A stretch of 64,000 nt of DNA, taken from the NCBI GenBank assembly GCA_947449575.1, contig CANFRV010000011.1, forward strand, positions 43,055-107,054, written 5' to 3'. A model generated the notes under the pieces. That model was not told where the DNA came from, did not search any database, and saw only the letters and a list, made by a program, of their open reading frames with translations. Numbering within the stretch: position 1 is the first letter of the stretch; every line of letters begins with the position of its first letter. This document shows positions 24,585 through 33,959 of the stretch, piece by piece. The stretch comes from Flavobacteriales bacterium. GTDB taxonomy: Bacteria > Bacteroidota > Bacteroidia > Flavobacteriales_D > Crocinitomicaceae. The translations under genes and the position numbers were made by a program.

Positions 24585-24877
24585 AATTCAGAATTTTACT
24601 TGATCCAAGAGCAGTTGTTGAAGTTCAAGAAGCAATCGATTACTACGAGGAACAATTAATTGGACTTGGGAAAAAATTTGAATTGGAATTAAACATAAAC
24701 ATAAAAAGTTTAGCTAAAAATCCATTCTTTCAAACAAGATATGACATAATACAATGCCTACCACTTAAAAAATATCCTTTTATGATTCATTTTTCTACAA
24801 ATGAATCTGAGAAAACAGTTTATATTCATGCTGTAATTAATACGCAAAGAGACCCCAAAGAATATTGGGTAAAATAG
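24581..24877 (+). CDS. ParE/RelE superfamily toxin
   Basis: A 98-residue toxin of the RelE/ParE fold. The N-terminal strand (KFRILLDPRAVVEVQEAIDY) with YYEEQ, the helix LGKKFELELNINIKSLAKNP and C-terminal strand YIHAVINTQRDPKEYW are characteristic. The start is GTG at 24581, overlapping the antitoxin stop. ParE members poison gyrase and RelE members cut mRNA; which applies cannot be told. This second pair lies 185 bases after higBA, making a small toxin-antitoxin cluster. Confidence 0.85.
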   Translation: MKFRILLDPRAVVEVQEAIDYYEEQLIGLGKKFELELNINIKSLAKNPFFQTRYDIIQCLPLKKYPFMIHFSTNESEKTVYIHAVINTQRDPKEYWVK

Positions 24878-25049
24878 AAAAAAGATGAAAACTTAAATCA
24901 ACTCACATCAACAACGTTGTGAAACTTGACAAGTAATCATTATCCGAAAAATTATTTTAAGTAATCAAAGATAATAAACTTCATACATCATATTCAATAA
25001 AAGCTAACGAAATTCTCTAGTAAATATAAACTTCTCCTAATTAAAATGT

Positions 25050-25081
25050 AAAAAATCCGCTTCCCTATTCAGAAAGCGGAT
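25050..25081 (-). terminator. Rho-independent terminator after gcvP
   Basis: Minus strand ATCCGCTT ... AAGCGGAT followed by TTTTT, with an 11-base loop, 25 bases beyond the gcvP stop. Confidence 0.85.
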
Positions 25082-25105
25082 CAATATCAAATATATTCTC
25101 TTTAT

Positions 25106-27973
25106 TTACGCCTCAATAATATTCGCATAACTTTCAACGCTTGGACAGGTGCAAATTAAGTTACGATCTCCAAATGCATTGTCGATTCTTCGAACTGGAA
25201 CCCAATATTTGAAATCTTTCAAATAAGAGACTGGGTATACAGCTTCAGCTGGCGTATATGGATAGTTCCAATCTTTGTTGATTATGCAATCAGCTGTATG
25301 CGGTGCATTTTTTAACATATTATTTTCTCTATCAGCAACACCATTTTCAATATCAGTAATCTCAGCACGAATTTTTATCATTGCCTCGATAAAACGATCT
25401 AATTCTCCTTTGTCTTCACTTTCTGTTGGCTCGATCATTAACGTACTTGCCACTGGAAATGAAACCGTTGGGGCATGAAAACCGTAATCAATCAAACGTT
25501 TTGCCATATCTCCAACCTCTACATCAGAATTCTTTTTGAAATCACGGCAATCTAAAATCATTTCGTGCGCAACCGTTCCATTTTTTCCAGTATATAAAAT
25601 ATCATAATGACCTTTCAAGCAAGCAGCAATATAATTAGCATTCATAATTGCCATTTCTGTTGATTCTCTTAAACCAACTGCTCCTAACATTTTGATATAT
25701 CCATATGAAATCAATAAAATCAATGCACTACCATATGGAGCGGAAGAAATTGCATGAATTGCTTTTTCACCACCCGCTGAAGCTAATAATGGACTTCCTG
25801 GTAAAAATGGAACTAAATGAGCAGCTACTCCAATTGGTCCTACCCCAGGTCCACCACCTCCGTGAGGAATTGCAAACGTTTTGTGTAAGTTCAAGTGACA
25901 AACATCAGCTCCAATATTTCCTGGATTCGTTAATCCAACTTGCGCATTCATATTTGCTCCATCCATGTAAACTTGTCCACCGTGTTCATGAATGATGGAA
26001 GTAATTTCCTTAATTCCCTCTTCGAACACACCATGCGTTGAAGGATATGTAATCATCAAACCTGCAATAGAATCTTTGATGGCAATTGTTTTTTCTCGTA
26101 ACTCTTCAATGTTGATATTTCCATCTTCATCACAGCCCGTTAAAACTACCTCAAATCCAGCCATTACAGCCGATGCAGGATTTGTTCCGTGCGCTGATGT
26201 AGGGATAATTATCTTATTACGGTGCATATCACCTCTTGATTCATGGTATGCTTTTATGACCATTAATCCCGCATATTCACCTTGAGCCCCAGAATTAGGT
26301 TGCATAGAAACACCCGCAAAACCTGTGCATTCAGATAAATCTTTCTCCAATTGAATTAACATTTCGTGATACCCTTTTGCTTGATCAACAGGACAAAAAG
26401 GGTGCATATTCGCAAATGATGACATTGTAATCGGTAATAATTCACTGGCCGCATTCAATTTCATGGTACAAGAACCCAAAGCGATCATCGAATGAACTAA
26501 AGAAATATCTTTATTTTCTAAACGTTTCAAATAACGCATCATTTGAGATTCTGAATGGTAACTATTGAACACTGAATGTGTAAAAACAGAATCTTTTCTC
26601 AATAAATTGGTAGGAAGTGTATTCAAAGTTGAAGATGATATGGTAGATGCAGTTTTACCAACAACTTTTGCAAAAACATTGATCACATTTTGAACATCTT
26701 GCTCTGTATGAGGTTCCCCAAAACTGATAGTCACTTCATTATCATTTATATAGCGGAAATTAATTTCGTTTTCTTCAGCAATTGTTTTCAAAGAAGAAGT
26801 TGAAACTCCTTTCACCCATAAAGTATCGAAGAATTCTGTAGACCCTAATGAGATACCTAAATCAGTTAACCCTTTCGCAGCTTTTGATGCCTTAGAATGA
26901 ATCTCTAAAGCGATTTCTTTCATTCCTTCAGGACCATGATAAACCGCATACATACTTGCCATAACAGCTAATAATGCTTGTGCTGTACAAATATTTGAAG
27001 TTGCTTTGTCACGTTTAATGTGTTGCTCACGCGTTTGCAAAGCCATGCGCAAAGCAACATTATCATCTGCATCTTTAGATACTCCGATAATTCGACCTGG
27101 CATATTTCGTTTGAATTCATCTTTTGTTGCAAAAAATGCTGCATGAGGTCCACCGTATCCCATTGGAACACCAAAACGTTGTGATGTACCAACAACAACA
27201 TCAGCGCCACAAGAGCCAGGTGATTTTAACAAAACTAATGACATGATATCTGCTGCAACAGCAACACGAATGTCATTTTCTTTCATTTTAGCGACAAATC
27301 CTTCCAAATTCATAATTGCACCAAATGCATCAGGATATTGCACCAAAGAACCGAAAAATTTAGAATCCCCTGCAAAATTATCTGTTGAACCAATCGTTAA
27401 TTCAATTCCTAAATTGTTGGCTCTTCCTTTTAAAACATCAATTGTTTGAGGAAACGTATTTTCAGCGATGAAGAATTTATTTCTACCTTCTTTGATTTCA
27501 TTTCTCGAACGAGAATTATACAGCATAATCATCGCCTCAGCTGCCGCAGTTGATTCGTCCAACAAAGATGCATTGGCAATTTCCATTCCTGACAATTCGG
27601 TCACCATGGTTTGAAAATTTAATAATGCTTCCAAACGACCTTGCGAAATTTCTGCTTGATAAGGCGTGTAAGCCGTGTACCATCCTGGGTTTGAAAGAAC
27701 ATTTCTTAAAATCACAGATGGAACAATGGTTTCATTATACCCTAATCCAATAAAAGATTTAAATACTTTATTTTTGCTTCCTAATTCAGTAATATGATTC
27801 AGATATTCCTGCTCACTCATAGCAGCATCAATATTTAATTCACGACCTAAACGAATATGTGCTGGGATAGTTTTGTCAATTAACTCACTAATAGAATTAA
27901 CTCCAATTTTTGCCAACATAGCTTTTTTATCCGCTTCATTCGGTCCGATGTGTCTTTTAGAAAATGCACCCAT
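25106..27973 (-). CDS. gcvP: Glycine dehydrogenase (decarboxylating), glycine cleavage P-protein
   Basis: A 955-residue single-chain P-protein. It uses PLP to decarboxylate glycine and load the aminomethyl group on the H-protein lipoate. The N-terminus FSKRHIGPNEADKKAML is typical; two related halves are present, and the PLP lysine is Lys698 in LNLHKTFAIPHGGGGPG. The glycine-rich stretch after it is the family signature. gcvT and gcvH are not in the window; split clusters are common in Bacteroidota. The gene has its own terminator. Confidence 0.95.
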   Translation of the reverse strand: MGAFSKRHIGPNEADKKAMLAKIGVNSISELIDKTIPAHIRLGRELNIDAAMSEQEYLNHITELGSKNKVFKSFIGLGYNETIVPSVILRNVLSNPGWYTAYTPYQAEISQGRLEALLNFQTMVTELSGMEIANASLLDESTAAAEAMIMLYNSRSRNEIKEGRNKFFIAENTFPQTIDVLKGRANNLGIELTIGSTDNFAGDSKFFGSLVQYPDAFGAIMNLEGFVAKMKENDIRVAVAADIMSLVLLKSPGSCGADVVVGTSQRFGVPMGYGGPHAAFFATKDEFKRNMPGRIIGVSKDADDNVALRMALQTREQHIKRDKATSNICTAQALLAVMASMYAVYHGPEGMKEIALEIHSKASKAAKGLTDLGISLGSTEFFDTLWVKGVSTSSLKTIAEENEINFRYINDNEVTISFGEPHTEQDVQNVINVFAKVVGKTASTISSSTLNTLPTNLLRKDSVFTHSVFNSYHSESQMMRYLKRLENKDISLVHSMIALGSCTMKLNAASELLPITMSSFANMHPFCPVDQAKGYHEMLIQLEKDLSECTGFAGVSMQPNSGAQGEYAGLMVIKAYHESRGDMHRNKIIIPTSAHGTNPASAVMAGFEVVLTGCDEDGNINIEELREKTIAIKDSIAGLMITYPSTHGVFEEGIKEITSIIHEHGGQVYMDGANMNAQVGLTNPGNIGADVCHLNLHKTFAIPHGGGGPGVGPIGVAAHLVPFLPGSPLLASAGGEKAIHAISSAPYGSALILLISYGYIKMLGAVGLRESTEMAIMNANYIAACLKGHYDILYTGKNGTVAHEMILDCRDFKKNSDVEVGDMAKRLIDYGFHAPTVSFPVASTLMIEPTESEDKGELDRFIEAMIKIRAEITDIENGVADRENNMLKNAPHTADCIINKDWNYPYTPAEAVYPVSYLKDFKYWVPVRRIDNAFGDRNLICTCPSVESYANIIEA

Positions 27974-28075
27974 TGTTTTTTATTTTTATTGTTTTTATTA
28001 TTCTAGTTCCAATCTATAACACTCTTGCAATTGTATCTTTCTACAACAAATTCAAGATTGAAATATCTTTTTTAC

Positions 28076-29494
28076 TTACTCTACTTCACTCAGCTTCAAC
28101 ATATTTGATTTACCACTTTCCTCAATTGGAATTGAAGCAATATTTATCACCAAATCACCTTTTTTGACCAATTTTTCTTGTTTCAAAATATGCTTAATAT
28201 CAGCAATACTATGATCAGTACTAATTCTCTTATCATAAAACATCCCTCTCACACCCCAAACTAGATTTAGTTGTGTAAGGATTTGCCTATTGCTGGTAAA
28301 AACAAAAATTGGTGCTTTTGGTCTTTGAGATGCAATTTTATAAGCTGTATAACCTGAAAACGACATCGTTATGATCGCATCTGCTTCTACCCGTTGCGAT
28401 AATCTGCAGGCATTAAAACAGATAGAATCAGAAATAAAACGATCATTATTTTTTTCCGGAAACTCTTCTTTATTGTATATTCCATCAAAAGTTTCCATTT
28501 CCATGACGATTCTTGACATCGTTTTAATTACTTCAATTGGATGATTTCCTACAGAAGTTTCTCCTGAAAGCATTACTGCATCTGCACCATCTAAAACAGC
28601 ATTCGCTACGTCATTGACTTCTGCACGTGACGGTGTAATATTTGTAATCATGCTTTCCATCATTTGCGTGGCCACGATAATTGGTTTGGCTTGAAGAGCA
28701 CATTTTTTGATCAACATTTTTTGAATAATCGGCACTTTTTCGTAAGGAACTTCCACACCTAAATCTCCACGAGCAACCATCAATGCATCACTCACTAAAA
28801 TAATTGCATCAATATCGTCGATTGCCTCTGGTTTTTCTATTTTGGCGATTACCTTTGCTTTTCCGTGGTTTTGATTTATTATATGCTTTAATTCAATGAT
28901 ATCCCGTGCATTTCTAACAAAAGATAAACCAATCCAATCCACATTTTGTTCCAACGCAAAAGCCAAATCTTCTTTGTCTTTATCTGTTAAAGAAGGCATT
29001 GAAATTTTCGTATTTGGAAAATTAACTCCTTTTTTTGATGATAAAACTCCACCATGAATAACAACCGCTTCAATTTCAGCTTCTCCGTCCGTTTTAACTA
29101 CTTCAAGAATCAACTTACCATCATCTAACAAAATTCTTTCTCCTGGATGAACATCCGCAGGCAATTGAGAATAATTAATCGAAAAACGTTCAGCAGTTCC
29201 TAAAATCTTATCCGTTACAATAATAACTTTTGCTCCATTAACTAATAAAACACCATTATTTTCCATCTCATTCGTACGAATCTTAGGACCTTGTAAATCG
29301 GCAAGAATAGCAACATTTAAACCTGTTTCGTCATTCAATTCACGTATTGTTTTAATAATTTCTGCATGAATTTCATGTGCTCCGTGCGAAAAATTCATTC
29401 GACAAACATTCAATCCCTCCAAAAACATTTGACGTAAAACTTCTTTATCACTAGATGCAGGACCTAAAGTCGCTACTATTTTTGTCTTTTTCAT
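28076..29494 (-). CDS. pyk: Pyruvate kinase
   Basis: A 472-residue enzyme making pyruvate and ATP from PEP and ADP in glycolysis. Motifs present: TKIVATLGPAS at the N-terminus, RMNFSHG, ADLQGPKIRT, the active-site KIEKPEAIDDID with VARGDLGVE, and MLSGETSVGNHP. The C-terminal allosteric-type domain is present. It starts 5 bases after the stop of the IPExxxVDY gene, so both form one transcript, an arrangement seen across Flavobacteriia. Confidence 0.95.
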   Translation of the reverse strand: MKKTKIVATLGPASSDKEVLRQMFLEGLNVCRMNFSHGAHEIHAEIIKTIRELNDETGLNVAILADLQGPKIRTNEMENNGVLLVNGAKVIIVTDKILGTAERFSINYSQLPADVHPGERILLDDGKLILEVVKTDGEAEIEAVVIHGGVLSSKKGVNFPNTKISMPSLTDKDKEDLAFALEQNVDWIGLSFVRNARDIIELKHIINQNHGKAKVIAKIEKPEAIDDIDAIILVSDALMVARGDLGVEVPYEKVPIIQKMLIKKCALQAKPIIVATQMMESMITNITPSRAEVNDVANAVLDGADAVMLSGETSVGNHPIEVIKTMSRIVMEMETFDGIYNKEEFPEKNNDRFISDSICFNACRLSQRVEADAIITMSFSGYTAYKIASQRPKAPIFVFTSNRQILTQLNLVWGVRGMFYDKRISTDHSIADIKHILKQEKLVKKGDLVINIASIPIEESGKSNMLKLSEVE

Positions 29495-29499
29495 TTTCC

Positions 29500-29928
29500 T
29501 TAATTAAAAATCAAGTTTTCTACCGAACTAATCTCTTTGGGATCGAAATTAAATACAGCCAAAACACTTGACACTGTTTTTAGTTTTTGCATTAACTCTA
29601 TTGTGTCTTCCTTATAATTTTCTAGCAAAAACAAAAAATAATCCACCTCTTGCTTTTCAGGAATTAAGAATTTTCCCTCGTTTTTATTCTTGATCAAATA
29701 ATATTCTATCAAATTGTCAGCATCCTTAAATGCAAAAAGGGAATGCTGCGTTTTGTGACCTTTTTTATTCACTACAATAAAATCTTCATCCGCTTTTGAA
29801 AGTTGTAAATTCAATTTTTCATTGATCCCCCAAACTAAACGATAATCTACATGATGAGAACAAATTCCTATCATTCCATAATCAAATTCATAGTCAATTA
29901 CTAAGTTATGTTTATGCTGTTTTCCCAT
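29500..29928 (-). CDS. IPExxxVDY family protein
   Basis: A 142-residue protein named for its motif, here IPEKQEVDYFL. The family is restricted to Bacteroidota and has no assigned function; it is almost always encoded next to pyruvate kinase, often in an acpP-fabF-rnc cluster. Here only pyk follows, while fabF lies elsewhere (46349). ATG 29928 (MGKQHKHNLVIDYEFDYG) is preferred over the longer frame from 30015, which would run through a promoter-like box. No signal peptide or membrane segment. Confidence 0.88.
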   Translation of the reverse strand: MGKQHKHNLVIDYEFDYGMIGICSHHVDYRLVWGINEKLNLQLSKADEDFIVVNKKGHKTQHSLFAFKDADNLIEYYLIKNKNEGKFLIPEKQEVDYFLFLLENYKEDTIELMQKLKTVSSVLAVFNFDPKEISSVENLIFN

Positions 29929-29945
29929 GTATAATAATTCGCTGT

Positions 29946-29953
29946 AAAGATAA
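29946..29953 (-). promoter_or_regulatory. Candidate -7 box TATCTTTA of the IPExxxVDY-pyk unit
   Basis: One mismatch (final A) to TAnnTTTG, 17 bases before the chosen ATG. Confidence 0.4.
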
Positions 29954-30196
29954 ACATTTTTTTGTGAAATCTTGGAGAATTGCAGAATAATGGTCGATAA
30001 ACAGTTTCTTAACAATTAGAAATTACTGGTATTTATTTTACGTCAAAAAAGTTAAAAAGAAATGGTTTTATATACTTCAAAATGATCCTATTTTATAAAT
30101 TTTCTCCTGCCATAAAATTAAGAAAGAGTCATTTTCTTAATTATTGACTTTCCGTCATAATAATTTCAAATTCATTTGTTATTTCTAATTATTTAT

Positions 30197-30204
30197 TATC
30201 TTTA
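30197..30204 (+). promoter_or_regulatory. Candidate -7 box TATCTTTA of the 51-codon membrane protein gene
   Basis: One mismatch to TAnnTTTG, 33 bases before ATG 30238. Confidence 0.4.
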
Positions 30205-30237
30205 CGTCAGTAAAATAGATCACAAAAAAATAAAAAG

Positions 30238-30393
30238 ATGAGTGCTTTCGGAATTGTATTATTTCTTTTAATAGGTGGAATGGGATTCTGGCTATTATTT
30301 TTCTTATTGTTATTTATCCTTCCATTTTGGATTGGGTTAGGAATTTCTCAAAAGTTACGTCCAAAAAGAGTTTTTGAAGAAGAAGAAAATTAA
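30238..30393 (+). CDS. Small membrane protein, 51 residues
   Basis: A short open frame with a promoter-like box upstream and a rho-independent terminator 18 bases downstream. It starts MSAFGIVLFLLIGGMGFW and continues with a second hydrophobic run (FFLLLFILPFWIGLGI) broken by little polar sequence, so one long or two short membrane segments are likely. The tail is charged (RPKRVFEEEEN). No family is recognised. The isolated, neatly bounded transcription unit argues that it is real. Confidence 0.65.
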   Translation: MSAFGIVLFLLIGGMGFWLLFFLLLFILPFWIGLGISQKLRPKRVFEEEEN

Positions 30394-30411
30394 AATTATT
30401 AGATACTATTT

Positions 30412-30446
30412 AAAGGTTGTTCATTTATTTGTTCAACCTTTTTTTT
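30412..30446 (+). terminator. Terminator of the 51-codon gene
   Basis: AAAGGTTG ... CAACCTTT with a 14-base loop, followed by a run of T. Confidence 0.7.
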
Positions 30447-30485
30447 GTGGTAAATATAATTTGAAGTCACTTATCCAGATTGATA

Positions 30486-31505
30486 CTAAAGCCATACTTT
30501 TGCTCCCTCGGAACAATTCTGGCAAATATCAATTCCATTTCTATTGGTTAAAATCATTTTTCTAAAATTTTGATATTTTTTACTTTTCCAAATAGCATCA
30601 AAGTCTGAAAAAGCAACCGAATCTATAACATGTTGCGCATCTTTATCAAAACAGCATGGAACGACTTTTCCATCCCACGTCAAAACGCTACTCGACCACA
30701 TTCTCCAGCAATGATTTCCAGTTCTATATTTGAGCACAAAAGTTCCATCAGATTTTCTCTTATACCGTGAATATTTTTCGTTTTCAGGCATCAAGGAATT
30801 ACCAAATTTATAATCGTATAATTGGGCAGATTTTATTCGAACCTCATCAATATTTAATTCATTCGCCAAATTGAATACATCTTTTACTTCATGCTCATTT
30901 TGATGAACGACTAAAAACTGAAAAATTAAATGAGGCGTTTTTGACTTTAATTTCTTCTTCGCTTTAACAAGTAATTTTGATGCTTCTAGAACCGTAGATA
31001 AGATTCCATGAACTCGGTAATTCTCATAGGTTTCTTGCGTCAAACCATCAATTGAAATAATCAAGCGATCTAAACCTGAATTGACAATTTCTTCCGCTTT
31101 ATTTTCATCGATAAAATGAGCATTCGTGGAAGTTGAGGTGTAAATTGACTGTTTCTTCGCATCCTTGATCAACTCTAAAAATTGAGGATGTAAAAAGGGT
31201 TCACCCTGAAAATAATAATTAATATAAAAAACTTGATTCCCCACACTATTTAAAATTTTCCTGTGAAAATCCACATCCAATTTCCCTGTAGCTCGGGTAA
31301 ATTTCTTCAATCCACTTGGACATTCAGGACATCCTAAATTACATGCTGTAGTTGGTTCAATAGAAAGGGAATATGGTTTTCCCCAAAGCACAGGTTTTTT
31401 TAATAACCGCGATATATAGTAAGAAACCTTTAAAGCAAACAGATTTACAACTCTTTTAAAGGAGATGTGTTTTAGAATTTGAAGAGAATCTGACCAATTT
31501 GACAT
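30486..31505 (-). CDS. Radical SAM protein with SPASM domain
   Basis: A 339-residue radical SAM enzyme. The [4Fe-4S]/SAM motif is CNLGCPEC (Cys55, Cys59, Cys62) after SIEPTTA. A SPASM-type C-terminal region provides further cysteines (NHCWRMW, VVPCCFDKD, ICQNC) for auxiliary iron-sulfur clusters. Such proteins modify peptides or carbohydrates. No precursor peptide or partner enzyme is recognised nearby, so the substrate is unknown. ATG 31505 (MSNWSDSLQILKH) lies 5 bases after a perfect -7 box; the longer frame from 31598 would cross the divergent gene's start. Confidence 0.85.
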   Translation of the reverse strand: MSNWSDSLQILKHISFKRVVNLFALKVSYYISRLLKKPVLWGKPYSLSIEPTTACNLGCPECPSGLKKFTRATGKLDVDFHRKILNSVGNQVFYINYYFQGEPFLHPQFLELIKDAKKQSIYTSTSTNAHFIDENKAEEIVNSGLDRLIISIDGLTQETYENYRVHGILSTVLEASKLLVKAKKKLKSKTPHLIFQFLVVHQNEHEVKDVFNLANELNIDEVRIKSAQLYDYKFGNSLMPENEKYSRYKRKSDGTFVLKYRTGNHCWRMWSSSVLTWDGKVVPCCFDKDAQHVIDSVAFSDFDAIWKSKKYQNFRKMILTNRNGIDICQNCSEGAKVWL

Positions 31506-31510
31506 CGAGT

Positions 31511-31518
31511 CAAAGTTA
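31511..31518 (-). promoter_or_regulatory. -7 promoter box TAACTTTG of the radical SAM gene
   Basis: Perfect TAnnTTTG on the minus strand, 5 bases before the ATG; implies a leaderless mRNA. Confidence 0.65.
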
Positions 31519-31541
31519 ATGACTTTTTTACATAATTTTTC

Positions 31542-31549
31542 TATTTTTA
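31542..31549 (+). promoter_or_regulatory. Candidate -7 box TATTTTTA of the second DUF5686 gene
   Basis: One mismatch to TAnnTTTG, 4 bases before the ATG at 31554. Confidence 0.4.
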
Positions 31550-31553
31550 CAAA

Positions 31554-33959
31554 ATGAAGACAATTGTAACTATTTCCTGTTTTTTTCTTTGCTTTCATTT
31601 ATTTGGACAAAGTACTTTTTTTATCAGAGATCAATACTTAAATGAAGCAATTCCATTCTCCAAAGTAATGCCCACTCGAGGGAATCCAGTTCTAGCTGAC
31701 ATTGACGGGGCTTTTCAAGTGTTGGATACGCTAGAAAATACTTTCAAAATAACAGCTTTTGGATACATGGATACGATTATTCAAATCTCAAAAGTTGAAA
31801 ATCATCAAATTTTTTTAGTTCCGATTTCAAAGCAATTAGAGGAAGTTACTGTTGTTCCTGGAGAAAATCCTGCTCATCGGATTATGGATTTAGTGATTGA
31901 AAACAGAAGGAAAAACAATCCTACCGATAACGAATCTTTTAGATATGATAGCTATAGTAAATTTGTTTTTGATATAAATCAGGAAGCTTCATCTTCTATT
32001 TCTGATACAACAACAGATAAAGATTTAATAAAAATGCGAGATTTCATTAACTCACAGCACCTTTTTCTAATCGAAAATGCAAGTAGGAGAACATTTGTTC
32101 CTCCATCGAGAGATAAAGAAGAAATTATCGCCTACAAAACATCTGGATTTTCAGATCCATTATTTTCAACTTTTGCCAATGAAATGCAATCCTTTAGCTT
32201 TTATGAAAATCAATTTGAATTATTAGGGAAAACATATATCAACCCAATCGCTTTTGGAGGGACAAAAAGGTATTTATTTATCTTGGAAGACACCACAGTT
32301 GTTGGGTTAGACACGACTTTCACAATTTCGTTCCGTCCCAGAAAAGGGAAAAATTTTGAAGGTCTGAAAGGAAGATTATTCATCAATACAAACGGCTACG
32401 CAATTGAAAAAGTTATTACAGAATCTGTCGAAGCTGGCACAATGCCCATGAAAATTATTCAAGAGTATAGTTTTATAAATGGTGAAAGATGGTTTCCTTC
32501 GAAATTGAGTACTGAATTATCTATGCCAAATTTTGCAATCTCCACACAAAATGTTAAAAATCAATCTTTAGAAGGAAAAGGAAGTACGTATATTAAAAAT
32601 ATTGAATTTAATCCAAAAGGAATTAAGAAGTATTCCTTTGACAATGCTACAATCTCAGTTGCTGATAAGGCTAATGAAGTAAAGGAAAAAGATTGGGACA
32701 CAATGAGAGTATACGCCATTACGGAAAAAGAGAAGAAAACGTATCGTATTCTTGATAGCGTTAGCAAAGCAGAAAATCTCAATTACAAACTTACCTTAAT
32801 GAAAACCTTATTGGAAGCGAAAGTGCCTTTGGGTTATTTTAATTTAGATCTACCCAGAATATATGACTTTAAACAATATGAAGGAAACCGTTTTGGATTA
32901 GGGGTAGAAACTTCAAAAAAAATGCTGAAAAAAGCAACCATTGGCGGATATTTTGGGTATGGCACAAAGGACAAAGAATGGAAGTATGGCGGGTATTCCA
33001 CCATTAGCATATACAAAAGAAAAGGTATAAAATTGCGTTTATCTTACCAACAGGACCTTGCAGAAAGAGGCGGTAGTTCATTTCAAAAAGACGTTTTTAA
33101 TTTAAACTCTCCTGATTTACTGCGCCATTTATATATTACGAACATGGACAGACAAAGACTTGCCGAAATTGCACTATCAGGTCTTGTTACGTCGAATTTT
33201 AAAGTGACTCTTGTTGCTAATTATCAACGGATTTCTCCTACGAAAGGATATCTTTTTCTGCCATCAGACCCATCTATTTATACATATTCGTCTGATTATG
33301 ATTTAGCAGAAACATCTTTGGAAATAAATTGGAACATTCATGAAAAGGTAATTCAACTGGGTGATTTAAGAGTATCAAAAGGTACTAGTTATCCTAAAAT
33401 CGGAATTCAAATAACAAAAGGATGGAAAAATTGGGTGGAATCAAATTATGATTATTGGCGTATCCATTTCGAACTAGGGCAAGATTTTTCTCTCCGAAAT
33501 GCGGGTAAATTATCTTGGTTAATCTCTGGCGGTCAAACTATTGGAGACGTTCCGCTTTATTTGTCTCAACTAGCTTTAGGAACTGGAAAAAATTGGAACT
33601 TATCTATAAAAAATACATTTGAAACCATGAGACCTTCCGAGTTTTTTTCAACGCAACAAGCTTCCTTTTTTACACGATTTACATTCAATACTATAAAAAC
33701 TGCGAAAAGTTGGTGTAAACCACAATTTGGACTTCATCATGCGATTGGCTATGGAACGATGAAAAACACAAGCGAACATTTTGCCACATTTAAAACCATG
33801 GAAAAAGGATTTTATGAGGGAGGTTTGGTTGTTGACCATTTATTTATTAACGGTTTTTCTGGTTTTGGAATGGGGCTTTTCTATCGATACGGTTCCTATG
33901 CTTACAACAATTGGCAAGAAAATTTAGTTTTCAAAATTAGGATTTCATTTACTATTTAA
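31554..33959 (+). CDS. DUF5686 family outer-membrane protein (second copy)
   Basis: An 801-residue exported protein with signal peptide MKTIVTISCFFLCFHLFGQ. A carboxypeptidase-like regulatory domain (about 20-100) precedes the DUF5686 segment, recognised by ENPAHRIMDLVIENRRKNNP and a following YDSYSKF; the equivalent in the first copy is [17 protein letters not shown] with YEYELYNK. The C-terminal half is a beta-barrel (ending LVFKIRISFTI). Function unknown. Its stop codon overlaps that of the convergent PKD gene by 8 bases. Confidence 0.85.
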   Translation: MKTIVTISCFFLCFHLFGQSTFFIRDQYLNEAIPFSKVMPTRGNPVLADIDGAFQVLDTLENTFKITAFGYMDTIIQISKVENHQIFLVPISKQLEEVTVVPGENPAHRIMDLVIENRRKNNPTDNESFRYDSYSKFVFDINQEASSSISDTTTDKDLIKMRDFINSQHLFLIENASRRTFVPPSRDKEEIIAYKTSGFSDPLFSTFANEMQSFSFYENQFELLGKTYINPIAFGGTKRYLFILEDTTVVGLDTTFTISFRPRKGKNFEGLKGRLFINTNGYAIEKVITESVEAGTMPMKIIQEYSFINGERWFPSKLSTELSMPNFAISTQNVKNQSLEGKGSTYIKNIEFNPKGIKKYSFDNATISVADKANEVKEKDWDTMRVYAITEKEKKTYRILDSVSKAENLNYKLTLMKTLLEAKVPLGYFNLDLPRIYDFKQYEGNRFGLGVETSKKMLKKATIGGYFGYGTKDKEWKYGGYSTISIYKRKGIKLRLSYQQDLAERGGSSFQKDVFNLNSPDLLRHLYITNMDRQRLAEIALSGLVTSNFKVTLVANYQRISPTKGYLFLPSDPSIYTYSSDYDLAETSLEINWNIHEKVIQLGDLRVSKGTSYPKIGIQITKGWKNWVESNYDYWRIHFELGQDFSLRNAGKLSWLISGGQTIGDVPLYLSQLALGTGKNWNLSIKNTFETMRPSEFFSTQQASFFTRFTFNTIKTAKSWCKPQFGLHHAIGYGTMKNTSEHFATFKTMEKGFYEGGLVVDHLFINGFSGFGMGLFYRYGSYAYNNWQENLVFKIRISFTI

